A stretch of 64,000 nucleotides of DNA from Cadophora sp. MPI-SDFR-AT-0126 (Eukaryota; Ascomycota; Leotiomycetes; Helotiales; Ploettnerulaceae). The translations under genes were made by a program, and so were the position numbers. The stretch covers positions 372,001-436,000 of the forward strand of contig JAGMVK010000014.1 of the NCBI GenBank assembly GCA_020747065.1, in the 5' to 3' direction. Shown one piece after another: positions 44,763 through 58,142 of the stretch (its first letter is position 1; each line of letters starts with the position of its first letter). The notes beneath the pieces are model-generated. The model did not search any database. It worked only from the letters and a program-made list of their open reading frames with translations, and was not told the origin of the DNA.

Positions 44763-46283
44763 ATGTCGTCCTCCAACGACTTCCAGGACCCGCACAGCGG
44801 GGAGAACGACGAAGCAGCCATGCTCGACATCAACGAAGCGGCCGAAGAGATCATCGATTCCGACGGCGATGCAGCAATGGACTCTGGTTCTGAAGATGGG
44901 GGCGAGGGTGAGCAAGGCGACGACGATATCATGCAAGAAATCCAACTACAGAACGACTCCTCCGCACACTTCGACGCACATCCTGACAGCATCTTTACCA
45001 TCGCACAACACCCCACAAATTCCGCCATCGTCGCAACAGGCGGCAGTGAAGGCGATGATCTGGGAGGAATAGGATACATCTTCGATTGCACACCAGAAGC
45101 TGCGCCTGTCCTGCCGGCTAGCTACCAGACTGCGCCGAATGAGCGCGTAGAGCGGAAATCCCTCGAGCCTATTTTCAAGCTTGAAGGACATACCGATTCG
45201 ATCAACGCGCTGGCATTTACATTACCGAAAGGCGAATTTTTATTCTCAGGCGGTCTAGACGGGAAATTAAGAGCATATGTTTCAAACGCAACAGGCTCGA
45301 AATGGAAGTTCATCGCAGAGGTACAAGAGGTGGAAGAGATAAACTGGATGTCCGCATGCCCAAATCCCTCCTCCCCCAACACCATTGCTCTCGGCGCAAA
45401 CGATGGCTCGGTATGGGTCTACACCGTCGATCCCAAGAACAAAGACGCACCACTGGTAATCGTACAAAGCTATTTTCTACACACCGGCTCCTGCACGGCA
45501 GGCTCTTGGTCTGCAGACGGAAAACTCCTAGCCACAGTCAGCGAAGACGAGAGCTTATACGTTTGGGACGTCTTCGGCGAAGCCGCCGGCGCAGGACTTA
45601 CGCAGGGCGAAGGAAGCGCCTACGTCGTCGGCCTCACATCTCTGGATCAACGGTTCGCAGTCGAAGGCGGACTCTTCAGCGTCGCTATCTCCCCCGCAGG
45701 AAACTTCGTCGCCGTTGGCGGCGCGGGCGGAAACATCAAAGTAGTCGGTCTCCCTCGCCTGAGTTCCGAGACCCCGAACCCAGCTGCGAAGACATCAAGA
45801 GGAAAAGCGGTTTCTGGGAAGGTTAATGCATCGGCGGGACAGTCCGGACAAATACTGGCGGATTTGAAGGCGCAGGGAGATGGGATTGAGACTTTGGCGT
45901 TTGCGCAGCCGCCGTTGACTTTGCTGGCTGCGGGGAGTGTGGATGGGAGTATTGCACTCTTTGACTCGGCGCATAGGTGGGCGGTGAGAAGGCATATTAA
46001 GGAGGCGCATGAGGAGTATAGTGTTGTGAAGGTGGACTTCGTAAAGAATACTAGTAGTGGGGGCTGGCTGCTTACTAGCTGCGGTATGGATGGGGTAGTA
46101 AGGAGATGGGATACTAGAGGTGGAACGGGCATGGCGAATTCAGGATTTGTGAGAGAGTGGAAAGGACACAGAGGAGAGGGTGAGGGAGGTGGTGTTCTGG
46201 GATTTGTTCAAGGGGATGGGGAGAGGATTGTTACGGCGGGGGATGACGGTGTTGCGTTGGTTTTCGAAGCGCCGTTGAATTAG
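44763..46283 (+). CDS. SQT1: WD40 ribosome-assembly protein Sqt1 (AAMP-like)
   Basis: A single exon encodes 506 residues. An acidic, disordered N-terminus (DSDGDAAMDSGSEDGGEGEQ) is followed by an eight-bladed WD40 propeller. Repeat landmarks include HPDSIFTIAQHPTNSAIVAT, GHTDSINALAFTLPKGEFLF, GGLDGKLRAY, TVSEDESLYVWDVFG, GSVDGSIALFDSA, TSCGMDGVVRRWDTR and TAGDDGVALVFEAPLN. The order, acidic N-terminus and length match Sqt1/AAMP. In yeast this is the dedicated cytosolic chaperone that binds the N-terminus of ribosomal protein uL16 (Rpl10) co-translationally and delivers it to the 60S subunit. Two insertions in the propeller (LTQGEGSAYVVGLTS; TPNPAAKTSRGKAVSGKVNA) are low-complexity loops. The start at 44763 is chosen over upstream in-frame codons because of context and homology of the acidic start. 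It is likely an essential housekeeping gene. Confidence 0.93.
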   Translation: MSSSNDFQDPHSGENDEAAMLDINEAAEEIIDSDGDAAMDSGSEDGGEGEQGDDDIMQEIQLQNDSSAHFDAHPDSIFTIAQHPTNSAIVATGGSEGDDLGGIGYIFDCTPEAAPVLPASYQTAPNERVERKSLEPIFKLEGHTDSINALAFTLPKGEFLFSGGLDGKLRAYVSNATGSKWKFIAEVQEVEEINWMSACPNPSSPNTIALGANDGSVWVYTVDPKNKDAPLVIVQSYFLHTGSCTAGSWSADGKLLATVSEDESLYVWDVFGEAAGAGLTQGEGSAYVVGLTSLDQRFAVEGGLFSVAISPAGNFVAVGGAGGNIKVVGLPRLSSETPNPAAKTSRGKAVSGKVNASAGQSGQILADLKAQGDGIETLAFAQPPLTLLAAGSVDGSIALFDSAHRWAVRRHIKEAHEEYSVVKVDFVKNTSSGGWLLTSCGMDGVVRRWDTRGGTGMANSGFVREWKGHRGEGEGGGVLGFVQGDGERIVTAGDDGVALVFEAPLN

Positions 46284-49200
46284 CACGGCTTGAATTTGAG
46301 TATCTGGATTACTAAGCTGAGCAGATGGAAATGTGGATAGATGATGGTTGCATGCATTCAGGGAGTTCGGAAAATAGCAAAGTTAGACGGCTAGACTCGT
46401 TTATTTCAACGCAATACCCTTCGAAAGTAACAATAGAACCAGCACTTCATTTTCTCTGGTACTAGGAACAAGGGAACCAATATTCAGATACAAACGAACT
46501 AGGTGTGAACAACATCAATATTTACCTCGCCTAGCATCTCGCGAGATGAGGTCTCGTACGAAATTTAGGCAACACTCTCACCTGAAAAATGTTCATTGCT
46601 GTGCATGCATGTCTAATTCCTGAGAAACAGAATGCGGGGGGGGATCGCTGGAGGAAGACACCGGTTGAGGACTTGGAAGCCATGCTGACGTTTGTATCGC
46701 CCTGTTGGTGAAAGGTATGGTCAACAAGGGGTATGTTGATTTCACGGAATTAAGCGAGAGGGAGGAATTCGAATATACCTTCCACGGTATGCACCTTGCT
46801 CATCAAGGTCTCTACTATCGCTTTGAGAATAGAATTGGGTCGATTCTGTACTTTGTAGGAACTGGAATGACTTGATACAAGCAGTCTATCTGGTTGCAAA
46901 GTCAAATGAGAAGTTCCTGGGAAGACGCCGCTTTTCCCCTTTCTTTTCTATTAGACTACTATAGACTTCTAGCGTAGAGCTACATTTCTGTAGTCTGTAT
47001 TATGAGATGTCTAAGGAAGTAAGTAATTGAGTATGTGTAATAATCACTAGTACACCGAGCTGACAAGACACAGTGGCGATAAGATGGTGACTTTCAGGCG
47101 CGGGTCAGAATAACAATTCTTTTTCACAACGAGACCCTACGCATCACTTAAAGGCAACGGTCGTTGCAACCTGAAGATGGATCACTTTTGCCCTTGGGTG
47201 AGGCAAGTACCCTGAGATTGTCCTTGCAAGCTTGTCCGGCCCCGAGATTGAACGGTATCAGAGCATTATGGCAACAGGGAGGGTGGCATGGTCCTGTATC
47301 TTCCCCCTCATCAACGCCGCGATGGATGGGCTAGTATCTCCGCATCATCAAGTAATTTATGGCATAGATCAAAAGATTGTTAATGGAGCCCTTTCCCAGC
47401 TCTCCACTTTCTCGGTCTCGAGAGTATGTCCGAGTAAGCTGCCTCGATCTAGGCAGCTCTGGACTAAACAACATCTCAATTCTCATCCGTTGAAATTTAT
47501 CGCTCAACTGGTTCAATTCACCGATGGACCTGACCTGCTTATTGCTACACCGAGTATCGTCAAGCTCGGCTTATTCCTATGCTCATTTTGAAGGCGAAAC
47601 GTCCAGGCTCACTTCAGCCTCATCACCGCGAATGAAGCCTCGCGATCACGAAGCTGTATGCAGTCATCTTTCAGCCTTACGAGAATTGCAATTTAATTCG
47701 ATGCACGACAACAACAATTTTTCAGCTGAATTTTAATGAAGCCGCAATAGGAGACTTTCCTATCCAAACACGACCTGGTCAACTTGAGAGATCTCACAGC
47801 CTCATGGATATTGTCGCGAGCAGAAGTCCCATGAACAAGGCTCTATCCAGTCTTGCATAGGGCACCTAAAATTCAAAGTGAAGAACAGTCAGACAGAAGT
47901 TTGCCTTTTTTTCTCACAGGAGGTCATTCGCCATGAGAGAAGTTGACTCATTTCCATCTATTTCCTATCGTTCATTCGGAGACGGCGATGTCATGACAGC
48001 TGCACTTTTGGAGTCTTATGAACGAGGACCTCGTAAGATCGTGTGGTCCAGAGATTGTAAGCAAGAGGCTTTAATTTTGGTAGGGCAATGAAACATGTCC
48101 AACGTAATACACTTTCTGGCTATGTTGCTATCACGAGGAGAATGCACCGGCTGCCTTGAAAGTACGCGATGCCATCCACATGCTTATTCGACTGCCACAC
48201 TTGTGCCGATTGTTCCACCCAGCGAGTGACAACGACTATCAATACACCACCCAAAACATTATGCCACCCAATCAGGCGTTTTTGCGATGGATAAACGTCG
48301 GAAAGGAAAGAAGCAATTGTTTTAATGATTGCGAAATCAAAAGCAAATAAATGATCATATGTTTCAAAATCTGTTACGATATACACCTAGCGATCTTAGG
48401 AGATACGATTACCTCTCAAGTACGTATTTCAGAATGTCACCGATACACAAGGCTGAGAATGTAGGGACTGATAACGGGCTGAGCCGGCTGACTTACTGGC
48501 TGTTGAGGTGCATATGCATATCTGTACCGATCTGAAAAGGGAACATTACCCCACGTATCTTCTTCACAATTTCGCACTCGGAGTTCACATGCTTCCACAT
48601 ACATAGAAGGTTAGGTAGGATGCCAACTCTCACCGAAGTGACTGGTGAACTGCTTTTAAAGCCATATTTAGCGCATCTGCCTCGTTTGCCTCGTTGCCTT
48701 ACAGGACATACAGACTTGTTGTTGGGGGCTCTCGTGGAGTTCTGCGCATGTGAAAATCGACCTGTTACTGGCAAATCATGCTTGTATGCCCTGCCACCTC
48801 TGAGCAAGCATTCGATCAATCATCTCAACTCACTAATGAAAGCTGACTTCATAGACTTCCACGTCGATACCAGCAAGAATAGATACTGCAGCCATGTCTG
48901 CAGGGCGCTCTCTCTCAAGTAACGAGCTCTTTGATATGGACAATGTTGACGCACAGCCTTGCACGAATGCCCAGCAAATGCCCAGCAAGTACCCCCGCTT
49001 TGAACTTTCGGTCTTTGAAATGATTTTGTCATCAGCGCAGGGCGTCCAAGCGCCCCAAGACTCGCCTGTTATTGTCATTCTTGGGCCGGAAGATACATTC
49101 CACAGTTGCCTTGCATGCTTTGCCTCGATGTCAAAGCCAAAGATTGGTGAGCAATTGTCAGGCAAGCAATGCATAGATAGAAAGATATCATGTGCTTCAA

Positions 49201-50100
49201 GGGGAGAGCTAACAACGCCCTCTGCTGCCCGGCTGCAACCTCGCATCTGTCACAACCTGAGTCCCAGGCTCGTCTAATTAAGGGGTTCGGCTCGGATACA
49301 GTTTTGAATTATCAATGCGATCAGGAACTCGATAGGTCGATGTCCTTTCTCGGAATGCATCAATCTCGTTGCCTCGTTGCAGAAGAATTTCAAATAAGCC
49401 TGAGATCCAATTATATATCAGTAAATCTTGAAAGGGATTGGATGCATCCGGGCGAGGACATTCCGCCTTTTGTTTACAGTGGTCCCCTCACTTTGATACT
49501 GGTGTAGTCTTTGCCCAGCTGTCCGAATCAACGACATTGAAAAATGATATTTTTGCCTGGCGGTGCCTGTCTTGATTTGAAAGGAACGGACCGTCATTCG
49601 AATCAGGGGCAGTCTTACTCGGTGATCAAAAGAGGAATTGAGTCAGAATGGAGCTCAACGGATGAAGATCCGTTGGGAACTGACTGGGCACTGTTTTCGA
49701 GAAATTATCGGCTAGACTAAACAATCTTTGTTCGAATTGAGTTCCGATTTCGCACGTTCCTCGATTGCCTTATCGACATGTCACATTTGGATCACAAGCC
49801 ATTTAGCGATTGAGTTCTAGATCCGGATGGCTTGATCCGGAAACCGAGCCAGGGATGGAGGCTTTGTTATTTCTTTGTTTATGAGGCGGTGTGAGGGAGC
49901 GATATGGTCTCCATTGGACAACTCATAATGTCCATGACAGAAGTAAATCGAGTGACATCAATATTATCAGAATTATGCGTGAGCTTTGGATGCCTCGCTG
50001 CAGAGTTTCTTATTCTGTCTTCATCTGCGTCAATGTTGGTTGATATCTACACCAGTGTTTTATATACAGCCAAATTGATATGCACAATGTGGATATGATA
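46284..50100. other. 3.8-kb region without recognisable genes
   Basis: Frames are short and overlap on opposite strands (for example 48833-49246 minus and 48894-49277 plus), with no family motif or consistent splice structure. There is a short G run near 46637. No tRNA or repeat array was seen. The 3' ends of SQT1 and the amidase lie at its edges. Confidence 0.45.
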
Positions 50101-51972
50101 CTATGTAGAGACTACATCTGCCAACTGTATGGTGGGAGCAATGTATGGCTTGATGCTTGAGCGGACTTGGGTACGCTGCTCGAAGGCGTATGCGAATCCG
50201 ATGAGAGCTTCTTCACTCCACTTCGCGCCGATGAAGGAGATCCCGAATCTAGAACATGTCAGAAGAAGTGCACCTAGGCGGAGATTCGGGGAGAATTTAA
50301 ACTCACGGGATGTTTGGTCCGACCTGCACCAGACCCCAGTTCCTTGACTTCACGATCGTAGTGTTTGCTGGATATGACCCTAGCGGCACCGTGACAACAG
50401 GCAATCCTGCTCTCGCTGATGGACCGGAAGAATAGTCCGTCGGCAGGATCAGTGCATCTAGATTGTACTTCTCCAGCGCACCTAAGACTCCGCCCTCAGC
50501 GCCGTAGTAGTAGCTTGCTTGGTACGCTTGCCAGAACTGGTAATCTGAGTTGTTGTAGCCCAGAGATAGAGCGTCATCCCAGACAGCTGTATCTCGAGCG
50601 GGGTAAGACTCGAGCGGGAAGATTTGAGTGAACTTGCGGACATCGGCTAGACTAGTGACGTTGTTTGGGTTCGTTTCTAGCTGGGCCAGATATGCTGCCA
50701 GATCGCTGATGAAGTCTGCTTCCAAAACCAGAGTTTCGTTGTCATCTCTAAGGTAACCTTCCCAAGCCGGGTAGTCTGCATTTTCGACGATCGTAGCACC
50801 CGCTTTCTCAATCACTTTAACTGCGGCATCGAAAGCCGAAATTATTGGTACGCTAGTATTATCTTGATATGAAGTGATGACTTTCCGCGGCACTCCTATT
50901 CGAGCTCCTCTAAGACTGGAGAAATTTAGAGACTTGGTGTAGTCAGGTGGAGTGTCCCAAGGCTGAGCAAGGGTATAATTGTCTGTTGCATCTTTTCCTG
51001 CGATGATGGAAAGAATGTATGCAGCATCAGAAACGGTTCGAGCCATTGGTCCTATATATTGTCAATATTGGGACATCATTTCCGGAATCAAGTATCAGAA
51101 CGGCACAATGATGAATGTGTTTGCTTACCAACAGTATCTTGATGCGAGGAAATGGGTATTACCAGTGACCTGGAAGTCAACCCCACAGAAGGTTTGATGC
51201 CAACAAGGTTATTATTGCTGGAGGGGCTCAAAATGCTTCCATCCGTCTCCGTTCCCAAGGATGCCCACGCAAGCCCAATGGAACTTCCGACACCACTCCC
51301 AGAAGAACTTCCGCTTGGGTCTCCATTTGGAAAATAAGCAGAAGTAGTTTGATTCCCATACGCTGACCAGCCACTCGAGCTATTTGAGCTCCTGAAGTTT
51401 GCCCATTGGCTCAGGTTGCTCTTGCCAAGTAGAATGACACCAGCTGCGCGCAACTTGGCAGCTACGGTGGCGTCGCGGGGGACTGTAGCCCCAAGCAAAG
51501 CATATGAACCAGCTGTGTTGTTCATCTGGTCATGTGTGGCGATATTGTTTTTGATCAGCATTGGGATACCGTGCAGAGCACTTCGGATTGTGCCATTGGC
51601 TCTCTCCTCATCAAGACTCTCCGCGATTGAGATTGCGTCCGGGTTGATTTCAATCACAGCTTGCAGAATGTCATCGACTTCCTGAATGCGCAGAAGATAT
51701 GCCTGATAATGTCAGTGAACTCGGCAAGGAAGCTCGTGGATATGTTTACCTTGGTCAAGTCAACACTGGTCCAGGCGCCACTTTCCAGTCCGGCGACGAG
51801 CTCCTCAGCCCCAACATCGAGAAGATCGGGATAACAAGGAGATTGAGCTAGATATTATGAGCTTGTGAAGCTTGGGATGAATTGATAAGTACTCACTGTA
51901 CAGTCTCGGCGCAGACAATCCCACCTTACTCAGACACAACAGAGCAAATGCGATGAACAATTTGAACGACAT
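50101..51972 (-). CDS. Secreted amidase (amidase signature family)
   Basis: The first exon starts at 51972 with a clear signal peptide, MSFKLFIAFALLCLSKVGLS, followed by APRLY. After an intron (GTGAGT) the mature chain begins with the amidase N-terminal helix (LLDVGAEELVAGLESGAWTS, VDLTK). The signature-family triad is recognisable: Lys in ALHGIPMLIKNNI, the cis-Ser in GTETDGSILSPSS, and the nucleophile Ser in the glycine/serine loop DPSGSSSGSGVGSS. The chain continues GIKPSVGLTSRSLVIPISSH, QDTVGPMARTVSDAAYIL, with a C-terminal exon (after an intron at GPNIP) encoding FGISFIGAKWSEEALIGFAY to the TAG at 50101. It hydrolyses an amide bond, probably in an extracellular nitrogen-scavenging or detoxifying role. 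The exact substrate is unknown. The loop GSSSGSG deviates slightly from the usual GGSSGG. Several NxS/T sites fit a secreted glycoprotein. Confidence 0.92.
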
Positions 51973-54900
51973 GACTCTCCAATTGAACGAATGGATAACT
52001 GACGACTGTTCTGCCCTCGATATATATGAGTCCTCCACGACCAAAAAGCGCTCCTTCTCAGACTGCAGTTCAATGTTCGCACCGGATGTGGTCAGCTTTT
52101 TATTGTTCCTGACATCCTGAACGAGCTTCCTCATCCAGTTTGGTATGTCCTGCGTGATCACCATCACCATCCTAGGCGAACCAAAGATAAGGTAACGGGT
52201 TCTTCGAATAAGGCAGCAAAGGTACCTTGATTGTCATTAAATTTCCCCTGGTTAGCAATAATAATGACGACATATAAGATGCGGCAGAGGAGCTTACCCC
52301 TGATACCGAGAGCAGATGCGGGGTTCAAGCCCAATCAATTCTGGACAGCTTCATTCATGTCGACTGCTATCGACAGCCATCTTGATAAGAATAACGCGGA
52401 AACGAGATGGAAAGCTGCAAGGTAGGGATTCAGGCGAGATTTGGATAGTCTTGGTATCTATGAGAAGACCTGGATAGATAGCTTGGCATGTGTATTTGCC
52501 GTCATCAAGTACTGACAGGATGGGAAGGTGGGATAGAGATAATTTTTATCTCCTGAGGACTTCTACACTTGAAAAACACGACGAATGCACAATACTGCAG
52601 GGATAAACAATGACTGTGTCCAGAAGATGAGGTTCAACTGCGCGAAAAGTGGATGGACGGTATGCTGATGTGGAGTGAGGATGTCAATTTTGGAATCGCC
52701 ACAGTGGAGGAGATGGTGGTCAAAGCTTAGCGCCCGCATGCCCCGCAAAAAGTATCTCTCCTCGAAGGGGTGAGGGGCTCGACATCTAAACCCTTCATTG
52801 AGAAATAATCTTCCTTAGAGACAGCCATGGACTGTTCGAGGTCTAAATGGTTGGTGATGTAGACCTTCACCTTCAAGATGACTGTTCTGCAATTTTTACT
52901 TCCAACTTCTCTGTCTATGTTGTCAAAGACAGAAGGGATCATGTTATCTCTGTCCACTCCAAATCTGGAAAACAATCCATTAAAACGGGAAAACCAAAGA
53001 GAGAAAGTCGTTTGGAGATCTTGCTCTTCTACGTGACTGAGAACTTGACTAATGAACAGGCTTACAAGCGCGACCACTTCTTCAACTGCGTGATCTTCAA
53101 GCGAAGGCGGGATCAACTCTGACTCGCGAAACAGATATCAGGTAAAATAATATACGGGCACAGTGCCAGCTGAAATTAAAACAATTGAAAAGATAGTCAG
53201 CTGAAACCTGCACGCTGACATGAAATGTTGATGTTTACTGGCCACCCTCGCTTGACCTTCAGCTTTGGAATCACAGCCACCAGCGCCTCCTGGGGACTTC
53301 GCTTAGACATCAACAAGGCTGACCATCACTTCCAGCAAACTCACCTGTTACCGACTTCGAGGTGTTGATTAGTGGTAATTCTATCAAGGCCAATCCAGAA
53401 TTATGAAAGGATTCATGTCATTTAACTCCAAATATCCCTTCTTGAAGAGTTTGGTTCCCATTGGCTAGCCACCAGCAGCAGCCACGTCACTTCTATTGGC
53501 TGGCTTAGAAGTTCACTCAGCTTGTGTACAACTCAGTCCTATTACGAAATATTGATGTAGTGTAATCTTGGCAACTGGAAGAGGCCAATATCACACAGCG
53601 GTAGTGTGTCCAATTTTTGCCTTGCTGCAGCGTAAGTTTGTGAAGACGTCAGATTCAGCTTCCGTCCAATGATTAGAAATGAGGCCGTCCTAATATATAC
53701 CATATGCGAAGCTTCCTTGTTGTAGTCGGAAGTTGTTAAAACCAATGGCGAGCCCCTGAGAAGGACATTTCTGCATGCACCCGTTTTCTGTGCTAAATTC
53801 AGATCTCAATCATTAATGATGATCGCCCAGCCCATGCAACGGGCCGACGAACTTCAGTGACAAGGTGTAGATCGAATCTTTGTCGATACCGAGTAAATAT
53901 ATGTCACACACTTGAGCGGGGCGGAGGAGGGGAGATGCTAGTAACCTTCCCATGGTACACCAAAATTGCATGTGTTCGAAACCGAGTATCATCTGCCAAG
54001 ATCCCAGAAAAGGTATCTGAGTCCCATTTATACGTTGATGCAATAGACTGTCACCTGCAGCTCGTGTGCGCCGGAACATGCTATATGCCTGCGGATATCA
54101 CACTTCATCTAGAACGAGGCAAATTGTGATTACTGTGATAATGCAGCATTTTGCAGATCTTTGTCATCGCACCGACGAGTCAGATGAGCCGTAAGTTGGT
54201 ACGACGCGCCCAGGGAAACCTTCGACGCCGCCTCCCAGGTTCCGGACCTGCCTTGTAGAAGAGTCTCGGTAGACGTTGTATACGGTATCGGGTCGGAGAT
54301 ATGCATGGCCATGTCTAGAATCAGACCTACCGGGAGGGAGGGTACTCTTGTATACAATTCCTATGCAATTCCTATGCAACGCTCTGACCATAGTGGCTTG
54401 GGCGAACGCCATGAGTCGTACAATGGTATTAGATTCCCACCTGGCCCGCATCCCCGCTCTTAACAGCCAAAAGTCTACTAAACGCATAAGCCTTCAGCCA
54501 TACCAAAGCTTTAACGCTGACCTTCACCATTTTCGCTCTCGAAAAGCGTTTGAAATCGGTATGAGGTATTTTCAAGTTTTGAAAACTCACGATATCATCA
54601 CCACCGTCATTTGAGCAATTTCTATCACTTCTCACATCGGCTTTTCTCTTCGGTCCGAGAGTAAGCGCGAGTGAACGACGGTTATAACAACTCGTCGATC
54701 ATATCGCAACACGAATTCAGCTGCGTTTTATCCAGCCCAGTGAAGATACTGTAACACCCAACCTGGTGTGCTGTCAAGGGATATTAGGTAGCAATTCTGG
54801 GTAAGGCGAGCGCTCTGGATGCATCAGATGGCCTTGGGTCACGAAGTGTTGAGGTGATGCTTGTGCTATCGCAGAACTGGGTACTGTAGTGGCTTTCCCT

Positions 54901-57900
54901 TTGCTCGGCGAGAAGTAGCAGTGCGAAGAGAATCGACTACGAAAAGTGATTATTGGGAATGTACGATCTATGCATTGTGTGCGACATATGGGCGTTTTGC
55001 CGACCTTCTTGCATGCTGTGCGACAACCCACGGTATCACATTAGATTGCGATTTGTAGAAGTATGTTGGAGCTAGTGCGATTAAACTGTTCCAAGAGCCG
55101 TATATGGTATACAAATGTTGCGGTTGTTGCATCCTTTATAACATGTGGCTTGGAGCACTCTCCACTGTCGTACCTAGGCTTGCATTAAGCGAGCTCCTGT
55201 GTCCGGGAGCATATGTGCTCTGTATAATGCTCTCAACATCAATTGTGACAGAACCACCGATGATAAGGCGCCAGAATCTACAGGCAAGATGAAAGTAAAA
55301 TCATGGATGACATATTCACAACTGAGTACTAGGAAAACTTGCTTGTCATGAAACAATACCAGAAAGAGCAGAGGCTAATTTTCGTTCCCAGCATCTCAAG
55401 AGAAGCGCAACAATGCCGCTACACACCAACCTCTATCGCTGCATGAACCATAACATTACATGCTGCATTTTCTATCGGTTTCCGATATTAATCGATCCTC
55501 GCTTCTTGTTCCCGACCGCAGTTTCACAATGCAATGTTGTCACGGAGGAGCTCCCAGAAAATTCCGAGAAATGATGAGCCTCGGAAGTTTCAGCGGCACA
55601 CCGCTGGCCACATATCGCTTTGGAAAATGTGAAAGCTGCAGAGCACGTGCATGATGCTTGTCCTAGTGCGAGGATGAAGACTGCATCCAGTTGCTCGTCA
55701 AATTTGCATCACGGGTCAGAAGCACCCAACTGGGGCAAAACTTGAACAGTAGAATACGTTTGATGACCAGTGAATGTGTGGGAAAGATGCAGCCTCATTA
55801 TTCAGGGGTTTGGAACCTGCCCCAGGGCATGATTTGTACCTGAATGGCACGTGTTGAGCGCAGAATGCTAGTAGCCTCGGCAAGGCGGATTGTACTAAAT
55901 AGACAACCGGTCTTGCCCCTGAGTGAAGACTAACTTGAGTCGAAGCAGGGAATGGCTCATAGAAGCCTCCTTGAAGCCAAGTCAGTGCCTCTGGCACCAC
56001 ATGTCTGCTTCCTGCCAACCTCGGGGAATACCGTTAGGCACATGTGCGATCTTCCTATGCTTCGATTCTGGCTCCTCGAAATGCCTCCTGTTGACACTGG
56101 TCATCAAGACACTCATCGGCCACAGCCTCGTCTTTGGCATGGTTTGTGATCAGTCTATCATTTCAGGGGACTGGAATGAACCAGGCTTTTCAATCCCGTT
56201 TTAAGATCACTCGATCCTTAACAGTATCATAACACCTCAATCTAAGACGTAACAATGCTGCCTAGCATCAAGAAGGAGCAGCCATGCCCAATACTCGCCC
56301 TGCTGTGGCATCTTGCCGTCTCTTCAATTGCCACAGATGTCGCCTCCTCTTTGCTCAAAGCCCCCACAGCTCCTCACACCGACATCTTGTTTCCAATAGA
56401 CTCGACACCCGCAACAAGGCAAATGGGCCCGTTGGTTTCCTCCTGATTAAAAAATCTTACCGCCTACGGTGGGAGTACTCGGTGAGCTGCTCGAGCCGCT
56501 GTCCTCGAGATGGAAAAGCGATATCGCCCCAGGATGGCCCCAGGAGCGGTTCCAGCGAATATGTGATGCAGAACATACAGGCAACAGGGAACTCGACTTG
56601 GCAACTGGTTCGGGCCGTGGAGCTAATCAAGCATAGATGATAATTGCCTAGGTGAGGCAAAATCGCTACAGCAAGAAGCAAAATCTCTGTGTGGATATGA
56701 GTGCCTGTGCATATGGCCTTGGTGACTCTGGCTCCTCCTGACTCAAGGGTCAGAGTTGAAAGCGTGGGTCAAGTGGATGAGAGGTGCTGGAGATGAATCA
56801 TAGTGGCTTGAGGGTGTACGGTATGGATTGGCAGATACTCGGATGGCAAATCTGATTTGGCAGTTGTTCTGGCCAGTCTCGATGCGGGATGGAGCTTTGT
56901 TGGGAGACGCCTGGGATGGTGCATGGAGGCCCGGCGATATCAGTGCGTATGGCGAAGAGATCATCGGACATAAGTTGGGGGGCATATAGAGCTGTGGCTG
57001 GCGAAGAGTCACTCATGCCAGTCTGTTGAAGTGATAGGAGAGCTGCTGGCCAATGTAGAGCTCAGGTCTAGACGGTAGGGAGGCGAGGAAGGCGAGTATT
57101 CGTAACTTGATCTATCAGCAATGAAGAGAATACCAAGCACTTTGAACCACAGAAAGCATACGAGTACACATCACATATAAACCAGTCGACCAATAATAAA
57201 GAGGCGAAAGAAGAGAGAAGAAGGTATTGATCGTCCATTGTTTTCGAGGTGGGCTGTGCCTCGCTAATTTTTTCGCCACAGCAAGTGCAAGCCACATCAA
57301 ATCTTGCAGCCATTGGGGTTTTTGGTAATCTCAGAAGTAAATGAAATTCAAGCAGGAATAACAAGTGCAAAAAATGCGATGACACCTCCACGTCTTATAT
57401 CTCCCAATCTGAGGCACACCAACTAGACTTGACGTTGAGGCGCTGCTGAAATAGGGCAATTGTTTCCCTTAAACGAGTGGGGGTTGGAGAGCCTCTTGAT
57501 TGGCTCGGTAGGAAGAGCTGAGATATGCATAAATTTCTTCACTTTCTTGCGAGTGCATTTTTTTTGCCACCTGACCCTCTCTGCTGCAGATTCAAGCTTC
57601 TAGAAAATTTTCAACCTTCTTCAGAGAAAAAGCAATGACTCGAGGAGACGTCCCGATGGAAAGGGGCGTCGTGGAGATTCGACGACTTTTTGGGAGATGG
57701 GCTGGGTGCTTAACCGACCGGCTAGAATTCAGTGCTTACGGCAAAACATATACGAGATGAATATCGTCCCGCCCATCCGAAAAGATGGTGGTGGGTAGAG
57801 GGATAAGGCAAACAGACTAATCATGTAAAGAACCCAATTCTGATGCTGAATACGTGTAAGTAAGATGATTCCAAAAACAGATGTTCGGCCGGTCAAAAGG

Positions 57901-58142
57901 TACTTCTGCTTCTAACCCAAATCAGGCTGTTAGTGGTATGTCTCTCAGGAATCATGATATCGGCCATTGCCGGATCACGAGAAAAGCCAAACTGCCTTAC
58001 CGGTTTTTCTCTACAGGCCATTTCCTCTGGTGTTGATATCGAGACGGGAAGGAGGAAAAGGCTGTCGACAGTTCAAATCGGCAGGTAGTTCTGATTGAAG
58101 GTAGCCAGCATGCTTGTACCCGTCATGCCCATGCCTCCTGAT
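51973..58142. other. Gene-poor block, left part
   Basis: No gene could be supported. The reverse frame 52727-53116 is 129 codons long and protein-like in composition, but it has no ATG at its 5' end and no recognisable domain. An exact 11-bp tandem duplication (CAATTCCTATG twice) lies at 54355-54376. Other frames are short and contradictory. No tRNA or transposon terminal structure was seen. Confidence 0.5.
54355..54376. repeat. Exact 11-bp tandem duplication
   Basis: CAATTCCTATG occurs twice head to tail. It is a small slippage or repair duplication with no evident function. Confidence 0.85.

Noticed and set aside
48833..49277. Overlapping 127- and 137-codon frames on opposite strands
   Set aside because: They are mutually antisense, without motifs or plausible splice extensions.
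52727..53116. 129-codon minus-strand frame with protein-like composition
   Set aside because: It begins with TTG rather than ATG, has no upstream exon that I could find, and shows no family motif.
57068..57391. Minus-strand frame with CTCCGEKI zinc-ribbon-like start
   Set aside because: Only one short Cys cluster is present and the rest is hydrophobic low-complexity; there is no second cluster to complete a ribbon.
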